In this document: positions 1-6,549 of the stretch, piece by piece
Layout: each line of letters begins with the position of its first letter
Position numbering within the stretch: the stretch's first letter is position 1
Source: Burkholderiaceae bacterium
GTDB taxonomy: Bacteria > Pseudomonadota > Gammaproteobacteria > Burkholderiales > Burkholderiaceae_D
NCBI GenBank assembly: GCA_019752915.1
Contig: JAIELO010000324.1
Coordinates: 1-20,387, forward strand
DNA length: 20,387 nucleotides
Direction: 5' to 3'
Program-made: the position numbers and the translations under genes
Notes under the pieces: generated by a model
Database searches by the model: none
What the model was told of the DNA's origin: nothing
What the model saw: only the letters and a program-made list of their open reading frames with translations

Positions 1-875
1 ACGTTATCGCCATCGTTGTAGCAATCGGCGTCGCCGTATTCCAGCGCCCAGCGGGGCAGCATGCGCGCCCGGCCAGTCAATTCGGTGTAACGCGCTAGCA
101 CGTCGCGCACGTTTTTACCGACAAAGTAATAGGCATCGAAACGCGCTTCATCATGGGCCAGCGTGATCTGCTCGTTCTGACGCAAATCATAGCTACCGTC
201 GGACCAGGTGTTGCGCAGCATGCCCCAGCCGCGCGAACTCATTAAGAACGGCGCAGGGCTGGGACGATCGCCCTCCTCCCAGCCGCCGGAGTAGGATACC
301 TGTAATTGCTTACCCTTGAATTCGTAGCGACCGTTCTGCTGGCCGCCGCCGAAGAAGCGCTCGGCCTTGTCACTGGTCAGGGTCTGCACGCTCTGTTTCT
401 CGCCCAGTTCCAGTGGCTGCACTTCGCGCCAGAGCGGCTGCACGTCACCGGCGCGGAACAGCGTGAAACGCAGCGGTTTGCGGTCGATGCGCAAACTTAG
501 AGCTGCCGTGCGGATCAGAATATGATCGGTCTGTTCGCTGACGCTGTACTCGACCTGTGCGGCAGCTTGCGCGACGACGATGGGCGCGGCCTGATCACCG
601 GCGCCCGTCAGTCCGGTTTTCTTCGGGCCGGCCCAGATATGCAGTACATCGGCACGTGGCAGGCTGACGGCGATGGTGGCACCGGTATCGGTCTGCAAGC
701 GCCACTGTGCTGGTGCGCTGCGCGCAGCATCGCCCGCGTTACCGGCCTCGACCTGCATAGAGCGCAGGTTGCCGATCGGTGCTGCCAGTAATGGTGCGCT
801 GGCAGTCAGCGATAGTAACAGTGCAGCATAAGACGCGGCGTGCGGAACTCGGTGCGGCGCAACGGAAAAAAGCAT
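1..875 (-). CDS. Secreted GH31-family glycosidase, N-terminal part; probable alpha-N-acetylgalactosaminidase type (truncated by window edge)
   Basis: Reading the minus strand gives 291 continuous residues with no stop before the window edge, so the gene is partial at its C-terminus. The N-terminus is a hydrophobic signal peptide ending near residue 32 (LLSLTASAPLLAA then P), implying export. The rest matches the N-terminal beta-sandwich domain of GH31: GGGQQNG at about 176-182, an SSRGWG turn at 213-218, DAYYFVG at 247-253, YTELTGR at 263-269, then GDADCYND at 281-288 entering the TIM barrel. The GGGQQNG and GDADCY signatures resemble, from memory, the GH31 alpha-N-acetylgalactosaminidase group rather than alpha-glucosidases. 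The catalytic aspartates lie beyond the edge, so activity cannot be confirmed. The start at 875 is preferred because AAGAG sits about 9 nt upstream; an in-frame ATG at 884 overlaps that ribosome site. It is divergent from the aga cluster, which suits a GalNAc-releasing enzyme. GH31 membership is fairly sure; the substrate is inferred. Confidence 0.8.
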   Translation of the reverse strand, partial: MLFSVAPHRVPHAASYAALLLSLTASAPLLAAPIGNLRSMQVEAGNAGDAARSAPAQWRLQTDTGATIAVSLPRADVLHIWAGPKKTGLTGAGDQAAPIVVAQAAAQVEYSVSEQTDHILIRTAALSLRIDRKPLRFTLFRAGDVQPLWREVQPLELGEKQSVQTLTSDKAERFFGGGQQNGRYEFKGKQLQVSYSGGWEEGDRPSPAPFLMSSRGWGMLRNTWSDGSYDLRQNEQITLAHDEARFDAYYFVGKNVRDVLARYTELTGRARMLPRWALEYGDADCYNDGDN

Positions 876-923
876 GGGTTTCATCTCTTAATAGTTTCGA
901 AAGTACAGTCTTGCGATGCTTCC

Positions 924-952
924 ACTTTAGGAATAAAAATAAATCAGGTCAA
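924..952 (-). promoter_or_regulatory. Candidate sigma70 promoter of the GH31 gene
   Basis: On the minus strand TTGACC (952-947) is followed after 17 bp by TAAAGT (929-924). The hexamers match consensus at 5/6 and 4/6. This would start transcription about 35-40 nt upstream of the GH31 start codon. A TTTCGAAA palindrome at 895-902 lies just downstream of the -10, and further boxes lie upstream. A second TTGACA at 1021-1016 has no good -10 partner. Confidence 0.4.
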
Positions 953-1096
953 TCAAAAGGAAAAATAAACTCTCGAAATTCCACAATAATCTTTCGATTC
1001 GTATCAATGAGCACTTGTCAACTTTCGATTATGTAGCAAAATGACCACATTAATGGAAAACAACATCCCATCGTTACTTTCGTTTTACTTTCGACT

Positions 1097-1125
1097 TTGA
1101 CAAATCGAAAATTAAACTTTATGCT
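1097..1125 (+). promoter_or_regulatory. Candidate sigma70 promoter of the agaS operon
   Basis: A perfect -35 hexamer TTGACA lies at 1097-1102, followed after 17 bp by TATGCT (4 of 6 matches to consensus) at 1120-1125. The transcript would start near 1132, about 23 nt before the agaS ATG. CTTTCG-type boxes sit just upstream of the -35 (1088), inside the spacer (1105, reverse) and across the -10 (1124). Bound repressor would therefore occlude RNA polymerase. Confidence 0.7.
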
Positions 1126-1154
1126 TTCGCTTACCCAACCAGGAAAATCTTTCG

Positions 1155-2291
1155 ATGACCAATTTATTCCAGCGTACTCCCGAAGCCTGGCGCGACCTCG
1201 GTGGCCTTGATACCGCCGAAGAAATCGCCCAGCAGCCAGCCCTCTGGCGCATCCTTGCCCAGCAACTTGATCGCCAGCGCGCCGCACTGGCCGATTTTCT
1301 GGGCGATGTACTGAGCACCCCTGAAGCCCGCATCATCCTGACCGGTGCCGGTAGCTCCGCGTTTGCCGGTGAAATCATCGCCGACGAAATCAACGCTGCC
1401 TGGCCATGTCAGGTGCGCGCGATTGCGACCACTAGCCTGCTGACCCACCCGGCCCTGTATCTGCGGCGCGAGCGCCCGACGCTGGTGGTGTCGTTTGCGC
1501 GTAGTGGCAACAGCCCGGAAAGTACCGCTGCCGTGCAACTGGTGCGCGACATGGTGCCGCACGCTCGCTTCCTGAACATCACCTGCAATGCCGAGGGTGC
1601 ACTGGCCCGTCAGGGCGAGAACGATCCGTCCACCTATAACCTGCTGATGCCGGCGGGTAGTTGCGACCGCGCCTTCGCCATGACCAGCAGTTTTACCTGC
1701 ATGCTGCTGGCGGCCCTGTCGGTGCTCGATCCGGACTTCCAGACGCCGCAACTGGAAACGCTGGCACAACTGGGCGAGCGCGCCCTGAGCGCATGGTCGG
1801 CGCCGGCGGCCGAACTGGCGGCGCAGCGCGTCAGGCGGGTGGTGTATCTGGGCAGCGGTCCACTGGAATCGCTGGCCAAGGAAGCGGCGCTGAAAATTCT
1901 CGAACTGACCGCTGGCGAGGTACTGGCCGTGGCCAACAGTGCACTGGGCTTCCGGCACGGCCCGAAAGCGATGCTGAATAGCGAAACGCTGGTGCTGATG
2001 TTCCGCAGCGCCGATCCGCTGGCGCGCCAGTACGAGCATGACCTGCTGTCCGAACTGCAGCGCGATCAGGTGGCGGCACGCTGCCTGACTATCGGCACCG
2101 GCGGCGACTTCGGTATCGATGCGCCGACCTGGGCTGATGCATGGCTGGCGCCCCTGTGGCTGCTGATGGCACAGCAATATGCGCTGCACCAGTCGGCACT
2201 GCTGCAACTGCGTCCGGATAATCCGTTTGCCAGTGGCACCGTCAACCGCGTGGTACAGGGCGTTACCATCTACCGCCATGATGCCTTCTAA
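1155..2291 (+). CDS. agaS: AgaS, galactosamine-6-phosphate deaminase/isomerase (double SIS domain)
   Basis: This cytosolic 378-residue enzyme is expected to convert D-galactosamine-6-phosphate to tagatose-6-phosphate plus ammonia. Two SIS sugar-isomerase domains are visible. The first carries TGAGSSAFAGE at 63-73 and SFARSGNSPES at 113-123. The second has LGSGPLESLAKEAALK from about 232 and GFRHGPKAM at 265-273. The C-terminal ASGTVNRVVQGV is nearly the same as that of E. coli AgaS, as remembered, and the length is typical. AGGA at 1141-1144 is the ribosome site, 10 nt before the ATG, and a CTTTCG box fills the space between them. It is the first gene of the plus-strand operon and overlaps the next gene by about 11 nt. 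AgaS, rather than AgaI, is the established deaminase of this pathway. The GlmS isomerase-like and FrlB families share SIS domains, but motif agreement favours AgaS. Confidence 0.92.
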   Translation: MTNLFQRTPEAWRDLGGLDTAEEIAQQPALWRILAQQLDRQRAALADFLGDVLSTPEARIILTGAGSSAFAGEIIADEINAAWPCQVRAIATTSLLTHPALYLRRERPTLVVSFARSGNSPESTAAVQLVRDMVPHARFLNITCNAEGALARQGENDPSTYNLLMPAGSCDRAFAMTSSFTCMLLAALSVLDPDFQTPQLETLAQLGERALSAWSAPAAELAAQRVRRVVYLGSGPLESLAKEAALKILELTAGEVLAVANSALGFRHGPKAMLNSETLVLMFRSADPLARQYEHDLLSELQRDQVAARCLTIGTGGDFGIDAPTWADAWLAPLWLLMAQQYALHQSALLQLRPDNPFASGTVNRVVQGVTIYRHDAF

Positions 2292-3219
2292 TATGCGCGG
2301 CTACCACGGCATCGATATCGGCGGCACCAAGATCGAACTGGTGGCGTTTCGCGATGACGCACATGGCCTGCACGAAGTACACCGCGAACGCATCCCTACT
2401 CCGGGAACCGACTTCGCCGAATTCGTGCAAGCGATGGGGCAACTGGTGAAGCGCGCCGATATCGCTCTGGATATGTGCGCTGCGGTCGGCATCGGCTTGC
2501 CCGGCATCGTCGACACCAGCACTGGCCGGCAGCTCAGCTCCAACGTGCCGGCCCTGAATGGTCGCGTGGTAGCAGCCGCCCTGCAGGAGGCCTTGCAGCG
2601 CCCGCTGGTAATCGGCAACGACTGCCAGTGCTTCGCGCTGTCGGAAGCCGACGGTGGTGCGGCCGATGCACTTCCGAGTATGTTCGGCGCCATCCTCGGC
2701 ACCGGTGCGGGCGGTGGCTATTGCTTCAACGGCCGCCTGCTGCGCGGCGCCAACGGCATCGCCGGTGAATGGGGACACTGGCCACTGCCAGCTGCCCTGC
2801 TGCAGCAATACCAGCTGCCGGTAATTCCCTGTGCCTGCGGTCGCAGCGGCTGTCTGGAGCGCTATGTTTCCGGCCCCGGCATGAGCCAGTTGCACCGTCA
2901 TCTCGGCGGTGATGGTGCTGCACCGATGGCCATCGTCGCGCAGGCAGCAGCCGGTACTGCACTGGCACAGCAAACCCTGGCACTGCACCTCGATCTGCTG
3001 GCCCATGCGCTGGCGACACTGGTGATCACGCTCGACCCGCACGCCATCGTGCTCGGTGGCGGTCTGTCACAGATGCAGCACCTGTACCAGCAATTGCCCG
3101 CTGCCATCAGGCGTCACCTGTTTAACGGCGTACGTGTGCCGCCCATTCTGCCGCCGGCTCACGGTGATGCCGGTGGTGCCCGCGGCGCTGCCCTGCTGGC
3201 ACGCCAGCTCTATCCCTAA
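2281..3219 (+). CDS. agaK: ROK-family amino-sugar kinase, probable N-acetylgalactosamine kinase AgaK
   Basis: This 312-residue ROK kinase probably phosphorylates GalNAc (or GlcNAc) at O6 with ATP in the cytosol. Visible motifs are the phosphate loop DIGGTK at 12-17, the catalytic region NDCQCFALSE at 113-122 with Asp114 as likely general base, GTGAGGGY at 140-147, GEWGH at 162-166 and the zinc site CACGRSGC at 184-191. The Cys residues plus His166 complete the ROK zinc motif. Start choice is uncertain: ATGs at 2278 and 2281 overlap the agaS 3' end, and ATG 2293 would give an N-terminus close to the phosphate loop. None has a strong ribosome site, so translation is probably coupled to agaS. 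A cytosolic kinase next to agaS and agaA and the absence of PTS genes indicate a PTS-independent route, like AgaK of Shewanella. NagK cannot be excluded by motif alone. Confidence 0.85.
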   Translation: MPSNMRGYHGIDIGGTKIELVAFRDDAHGLHEVHRERIPTPGTDFAEFVQAMGQLVKRADIALDMCAAVGIGLPGIVDTSTGRQLSSNVPALNGRVVAAALQEALQRPLVIGNDCQCFALSEADGGAADALPSMFGAILGTGAGGGYCFNGRLLRGANGIAGEWGHWPLPAALLQQYQLPVIPCACGRSGCLERYVSGPGMSQLHRHLGGDGAAPMAIVAQAAAGTALAQQTLALHLDLLAHALATLVITLDPHAIVLGGGLSQMQHLYQQLPAAIRRHLFNGVRVPPILPPAHGDAGGARGAALLARQLYP

Positions 3220-3236
3220 TCAAGCCCTCACTCGCC

Positions 3237-4538
3237 ATGAACCAACCATTGTCCCCAGTCCAGCACATCATCGCCGCGCATCGCCGTGGCGAAGCAGTCG
3301 GAATTTACAGCGTCTGCTGCAGCCACCCGTCGGTACTGCGCGCCGCCATGCAGGTAGCGCTGCAACATGACACCATCCTGCTGGTTGAAGCGACCTCGAA
3401 TCAGGTCGACCAGTTCGGCGGCTACACCGGCATGACGCCGCCCGCCTTCCGCGACTATGTCCAGCAACTAGCGCTACAGCAAAACTTTCCACTGGGACGA
3501 CTGGTACTGGGCGGCGACCATCTGGGCCCGAACGCCTGGCAACAACTGGACGCTGCCACGGCCATGGACCATGCAGCCACCCTGATCGCCGCCTACGCCG
3601 CCGCTGGCTTCCACAAGATCCACCTTGACTGCAGCATGCGCTGCGCCGACGATCCGGCCATTCTCAGCGACGAACTGATTGCCGCCCGCTCGGCCCAGCT
3701 GTGTGCCATCGCCGAAGCGGCTGCTGCTGCCGCTGGTATGCCTGCACCGGTGTATGTGATCGGAACCGAAGTGCCGATTCCGGGCGGCGAAGCCAATCTG
3801 GCGCAAGCCGGTGCCGTCACCGCACCGAGCGCCGCAGCGCGCACACTGGACGTGCACCGTCAGGCCTTCTATGCCAGCGAACTGCATAGCGCATGGCGCC
3901 GCGTGATTGCCATGGTGGTGCAACCGGGCGTGGACTTCGATCATAGCCAGATCCAGCACTACAACAGCAGCGATGCGCACCGCCTGTCGAACTTTATTGC
4001 CGGTCAGCCGGGACTGGTGTTCGAGGCCCACTCGACCGACTATCAGCGCGAGAGCGCCTTGCACAGTATGGTGCGCGACCATTTCGCCATTCTCAAGGTC
4101 GGCCCCGCCGCCACCTTCGCCCTGCGCGCGGCGCTGCAGGCACTGTGCGCCATCGAAGACGAGTTGCTGCCGGCCGAGCAGCGTTCGCAACTGATGCAGG
4201 TGCTCGATGACGCCATGCTGGCGCGCCCTGCCCAGTGGCTGAAACACTATCCGGGCAGCGCCCGCGCCCAACGTCTGCTGCGCCGTTACGGCCTCAGTGA
4301 CCGCTGCCGCTACTACTGGGGCGAGGCCAGCGTGCAGGCGGCGGTGGCGCAGTTGCAGGCCAATCTGGACGGTCTCACCATCCCACTGGCGCTACTCGGC
4401 CAGTTCCTGCCGCAGCAGTACGACGCAGTCCGCGATGGCCAGCTGGCGGCCAGCTTCAATGCCCTGCTGGAACACCACATCGCACTGGCACTGGCGCCCT
4501 ATGCACGCGCCTGCAACCATAACCGCGCAATCTGTTAA
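3237..4538 (+). CDS. agaZ: AgaZ/GatZ/KbaZ-family tagatose-1,6-bisphosphate aldolase subunit
   Basis: This 433-residue protein matches the length of the GatZ/KbaZ family (about 420-430). Family signatures seen are GIYSVCCSHPSVLRAA at 22-37, EATSNQVDQFGGYTGM at 51-66, GGDHLGPNAW at 92-101, HLDCSMRC at 129-136 and IGTEVPIPGG at 175-184. Further on are VQPGVDFDH and HFAILKVGPA. In enteric bacteria this subunit is required for full activity of the class II aldolase with GatY/KbaY, splitting tagatose-1,6-bisphosphate into DHAP and glyceraldehyde-3-phosphate. Some pathway reconstructions instead assign AgaZ the tagatose-6-phosphate kinase step. No GatY/KbaY homologue or separate sugar-phosphate kinase lies in this window. 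The gene starts 17 nt after agaK with no clear ribosome site, and agaR follows after 34 nt. Family membership is sure; the precise biochemical step is open. Confidence 0.9.
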   Translation: MNQPLSPVQHIIAAHRRGEAVGIYSVCCSHPSVLRAAMQVALQHDTILLVEATSNQVDQFGGYTGMTPPAFRDYVQQLALQQNFPLGRLVLGGDHLGPNAWQQLDAATAMDHAATLIAAYAAAGFHKIHLDCSMRCADDPAILSDELIAARSAQLCAIAEAAAAAAGMPAPVYVIGTEVPIPGGEANLAQAGAVTAPSAAARTLDVHRQAFYASELHSAWRRVIAMVVQPGVDFDHSQIQHYNSSDAHRLSNFIAGQPGLVFEAHSTDYQRESALHSMVRDHFAILKVGPAATFALRAALQALCAIEDELLPAEQRSQLMQVLDDAMLARPAQWLKHYPGSARAQRLLRRYGLSDRCRYYWGEASVQAAVAQLQANLDGLTIPLALLGQFLPQQYDAVRDGQLAASFNALLEHHIALALAPYARACNHNRAIC

Positions 4539-4572
4539 GCTCGACGTTTTTTTGCCCACCGGACGTTCTATC

Positions 4573-5340
4573 ATGCGACATACCAGCCAACGCCGCGCCG
4601 CCATTCTGCAAGCCCTGACCGAGCACGGCTCGGTACAGGTGACGCAACTGGTGGAGCAAATGGGCGTCTCTGCGGTCACCATCCGCAGCGATCTCACTGC
4701 CCTCGAATCACAGGGTCTGGCGCGCCGCAGCCATGGTGGTGCGCGCCTGAGCCGCACGCCACCACCGGAACAGACCATCCCGCAAAAGGATGCGCTCAAC
4801 CATGCGCAGAAAGAGCGCATCGGCGCCTGCGCGGCGGGGCTGGTGCAACCCGGCGATAACATCATCATCGATTCCGGTACCACTACCATTTCGCTGGCGC
4901 GCCATCTGCACGACGCGGAAAACGTCACCGTGCTTACCAATGGCCTGAACATTGCGTGGGAACTGGCGCAAGCGCCCGGTGTCGATCTGATTCTGACGGG
5001 TGGCCTGCTGCGCAAGCAGTCGCTATCGGTACAGGGCAGTCAGGCCGAAGCCTGTCTGCAGGCCTACAGCTTCGATAAACTGTTCCTCGGCGTGGATGGC
5101 TTCGACCTGCAATTTGGCGTCACCACCCACCACGAGGCCGAAGCGAGCCTGAATCACAAGATGGTGGAACGGGCCAAGAAAATCATCGTCCTGACGGATG
5201 CCTCCAAATTCGGCCGGGTCAGCCTGCACCGCATCGTGCAGCTCGATCAGGTCCACACTGTTATCACCGACGCCAGCATCAGCGACGAATATCGCGATGG
5301 TTTGCTGGCCGCCGGTATCGAACTTCTGATTGCGGACTAA
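4573..5340 (+). CDS. agaR: AgaR, DeoR-family repressor of the GalNAc cluster
   Basis: This 255-residue DeoR-type regulator has an N-terminal winged HTH (about 5-58) with QLVEQMGVSAVTIRSDLTAL as the recognition segment. Its C-terminal sugar-phosphate sensor shows DSGTTT at 100-105, VLTNGLNIA at 120-128, LTGGLLRK at 141-148, FLGVDGFDLQFGVTT at 171-185 and the terminal TDASKFGR at 208-215. The FLGVDGFDLQFG stretch closely resembles E. coli AgaR. The start at 4573 gives the canonical N-terminus; an in-frame upstream extension into agaZ (from 4297) is not domain-like. It lies inside the operon, so it probably represses its own synthesis through the CTTTCG array at 898-1154, with release by an amino-sugar phosphate. 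No box is seen directly upstream of this gene. Confidence 0.9.
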   Translation: MRHTSQRRAAILQALTEHGSVQVTQLVEQMGVSAVTIRSDLTALESQGLARRSHGGARLSRTPPPEQTIPQKDALNHAQKERIGACAAGLVQPGDNIIIDSGTTTISLARHLHDAENVTVLTNGLNIAWELAQAPGVDLILTGGLLRKQSLSVQGSQAEACLQAYSFDKLFLGVDGFDLQFGVTTHHEAEASLNHKMVERAKKIIVLTDASKFGRVSLHRIVQLDQVHTVITDASISDEYRDGLLAAGIELLIAD

Positions 5341-5344
5341 GCAC

Positions 5345-6460
5345 GTGTATTCCGGTAAAGTAAGCGGTAAAATTCTCACCCCTCAAGGATGGCTGCATGG
5401 CAGCATCCGTTTCGACCAGCGCATCACGGCGCTGGAAGCCGACCAGAGCGCCGCAGCGGCAAGCGGTCTGACCATTGTGCCCGGCTTCATCGATCTGCAC
5501 GTGCACGGCGCGGCCGGTGTCGACATCATGCAGGGCGGCGACGCCGGCGTGACGGTAGCACGCGCCCATGCCCGCCACGGCACCACGGCCATGCTGGGCA
5601 CCACCATGACCGCCACCGACAATTCCATCCGGCGCGCCCTGAACGGTCTGGCACCATCGATCGCTCAGCGCCCGGCCGGCGCGGCGCGCATGCTGGGTGT
5701 GCATCTGGAAGGGCCGTTCCTGAGCATCCACCGGCTCGGTGCCCAGCCTGCCGATGCGGTGGTCGATGGGAGTCTCGCACTGGTACAAAGCTATCATGCC
5801 ATTGCGCCGATTCGCGCCATGACGCTGGCCACCGAAGTGGCGCAGCACCTGCAACTGATTCCGCAGTTGCGCGATCTGGGCATCCGCGTCCAGCTCGGCC
5901 ATAGCAACGGCAGTTATGACGATGGCGTCGCTGCACTGCAAGCTGGTGCGGCCGGCTTCACGCACCTGTTCAATGGCATGACGGCCTTGCAGCATCGCCA
6001 GCCCGGCATCGTCGGCGCAGCGCTGGCGCATGCCGAATATGCCGAAATCATTCCCGATCTGCAGCACGTACACGAAGGCGCGATCCGCGCCGCACTGCGC
6101 GCCATACCGCGCCTGTACGGCGTGACCGATGCCACCGCCGCCACCGGCATGCCCGATGGCGAATATGGTCTGGGTAGCCAGCGCGTCTATAAGTGTATGG
6201 GCTGCGTGCGGCTGGCCACCGGCTCGCTGGCCGGTTCGGTACTGACCATGGATCAGGCACTGCGCAATTTTGTCGGCCTCGGTCTGGAACTGGCCGATGC
6301 CTCGCACCGTCTATCGCTCTACCCGGCCGACTATCTGGGCGAAACCGAGCGTGGCCGCCTGCAAGCGGGCGCCTGGGCCGATCTGGTAGTGCTCAACGCC
6401 GAGTTACAACCAGTCGCCGTGTACGTCGAGGGCGAAGCCATTCCCCTCGGCGCCCACTGA
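5345..6460 (+). CDS. agaA: N-acetylgalactosamine/N-acetylglucosamine-6-phosphate deacetylase (AgaA/NagA)
   Basis: This 371-residue amidohydrolase removes acetate from an N-acetylamino-sugar-6-phosphate, giving the AgaS substrate. Metal and catalytic positions of the NagA family are visible: HVH at 52-54 after GFIDL, HLEGPF with Glu122, GHS with His186, THLFNGM with His207, and the catalytic Asp in VTDATAATG (Asp262). The ending ADLVVLNAELQ is typical of the family. GTG at 5345, four nt after the agaR stop, is the preferred start because it gives VYSGKVSGKILTPQGW, a usual length for the N-terminus. A TTG at 5330 overlapping agaR is also possible. Neither has a clear ribosome site, so coupling to agaR is likely. 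The context suggests GalNAc-6-phosphate as substrate, but NagA activity on GlcNAc-6-phosphate cannot be excluded. Confidence 0.9.
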   Translation: MYSGKVSGKILTPQGWLHGSIRFDQRITALEADQSAAAASGLTIVPGFIDLHVHGAAGVDIMQGGDAGVTVARAHARHGTTAMLGTTMTATDNSIRRALNGLAPSIAQRPAGAARMLGVHLEGPFLSIHRLGAQPADAVVDGSLALVQSYHAIAPIRAMTLATEVAQHLQLIPQLRDLGIRVQLGHSNGSYDDGVAALQAGAAGFTHLFNGMTALQHRQPGIVGAALAHAEYAEIIPDLQHVHEGAIRAALRAIPRLYGVTDATAATGMPDGEYGLGSQRVYKCMGCVRLATGSLAGSVLTMDQALRNFVGLGLELADASHRLSLYPADYLGETERGRLQAGAWADLVVLNAELQPVAVYVEGEAIPLGAH

Positions 6461-6470
6461 ACCCGCAACT

Positions 6471-6494
6471 CAATCTCAATCTCAATCTGCATCT
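6471..6494 (+). repeat. Tandem hexamer repeat in the leader of the transporter gene
   Basis: CAATCT is repeated three times without a mismatch at 6471-6488 and followed by a degenerate fourth unit, GCATCT, at 6489-6494. Another CAATCTGCATC follows at 6500-6510. It lies in the 89-bp gap between the deacetylase stop and the MFS start. The function is unknown. A repeat-number change would alter leader length only, not a reading frame. Confidence 0.6.
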
Positions 6495-6549
6495 GAAACC
6501 AATCTGCATCACTTAAACGAAACAATCACCACCTGAAACCGGAGCCCCG

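Larger units (their letters stand above)
885..1154. promoter_or_regulatory. Divergent control region with an array of CTTTCG-type boxes (candidate AgaR operators)
   Basis: This 270-bp AT-rich gap separates the GH31 gene from agaS. CTTTCG occurs on the plus strand at 991, 1022, 1077, 1088, 1124 and 1149. The reverse form CGAAAG is at 898, and TCGAAA is at 973 and 1105. The pairs 1077/1088 (11 bp) and 991/1022 (31 bp) are close to whole helical turns. AgaR repressors of proteobacteria are known to use multiple CTTTC-containing boxes in variable arrangements, and the downstream cluster encodes an AgaR-like protein. The segment 1076-1099 also resembles the longer E. coli AgaR consensus, which is built of repeated TTTC units. 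Operator function is inferred, but the density of boxes is seen directly. No convincing small gene or RNA is visible here. Confidence 0.75.

Noticed and set aside
306..1036. Short plus-strand open frames over the first kilobase
   Set aside because: They run antisense to the continuous GH31 minus-strand frame or cross the divergent promoter region, and show no domain or ribosome site.
1164..2279. Minus-strand open frame of 371 codons opposite agaS
   Set aside because: It mirrors agaS almost exactly, has a low-complexity Gln/Arg/His-rich translation with no domain, and no ribosome site. It is a GC-bias shadow of the plus-strand gene.
2179..2280. N-terminal extension of the ROK kinase upstream into agaS
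   Set aside because: The 34 extra residues lie entirely inside agaS in another frame, and the ROK phosphate loop normally sits near the N-terminus; starts at 2278-2293 fit.
4297..4572. N-terminal extension of AgaR into agaZ
   Set aside because: The extra 92 residues are a shadow of agaZ; the HTH begins directly after ATG 4573 as in other DeoR proteins.
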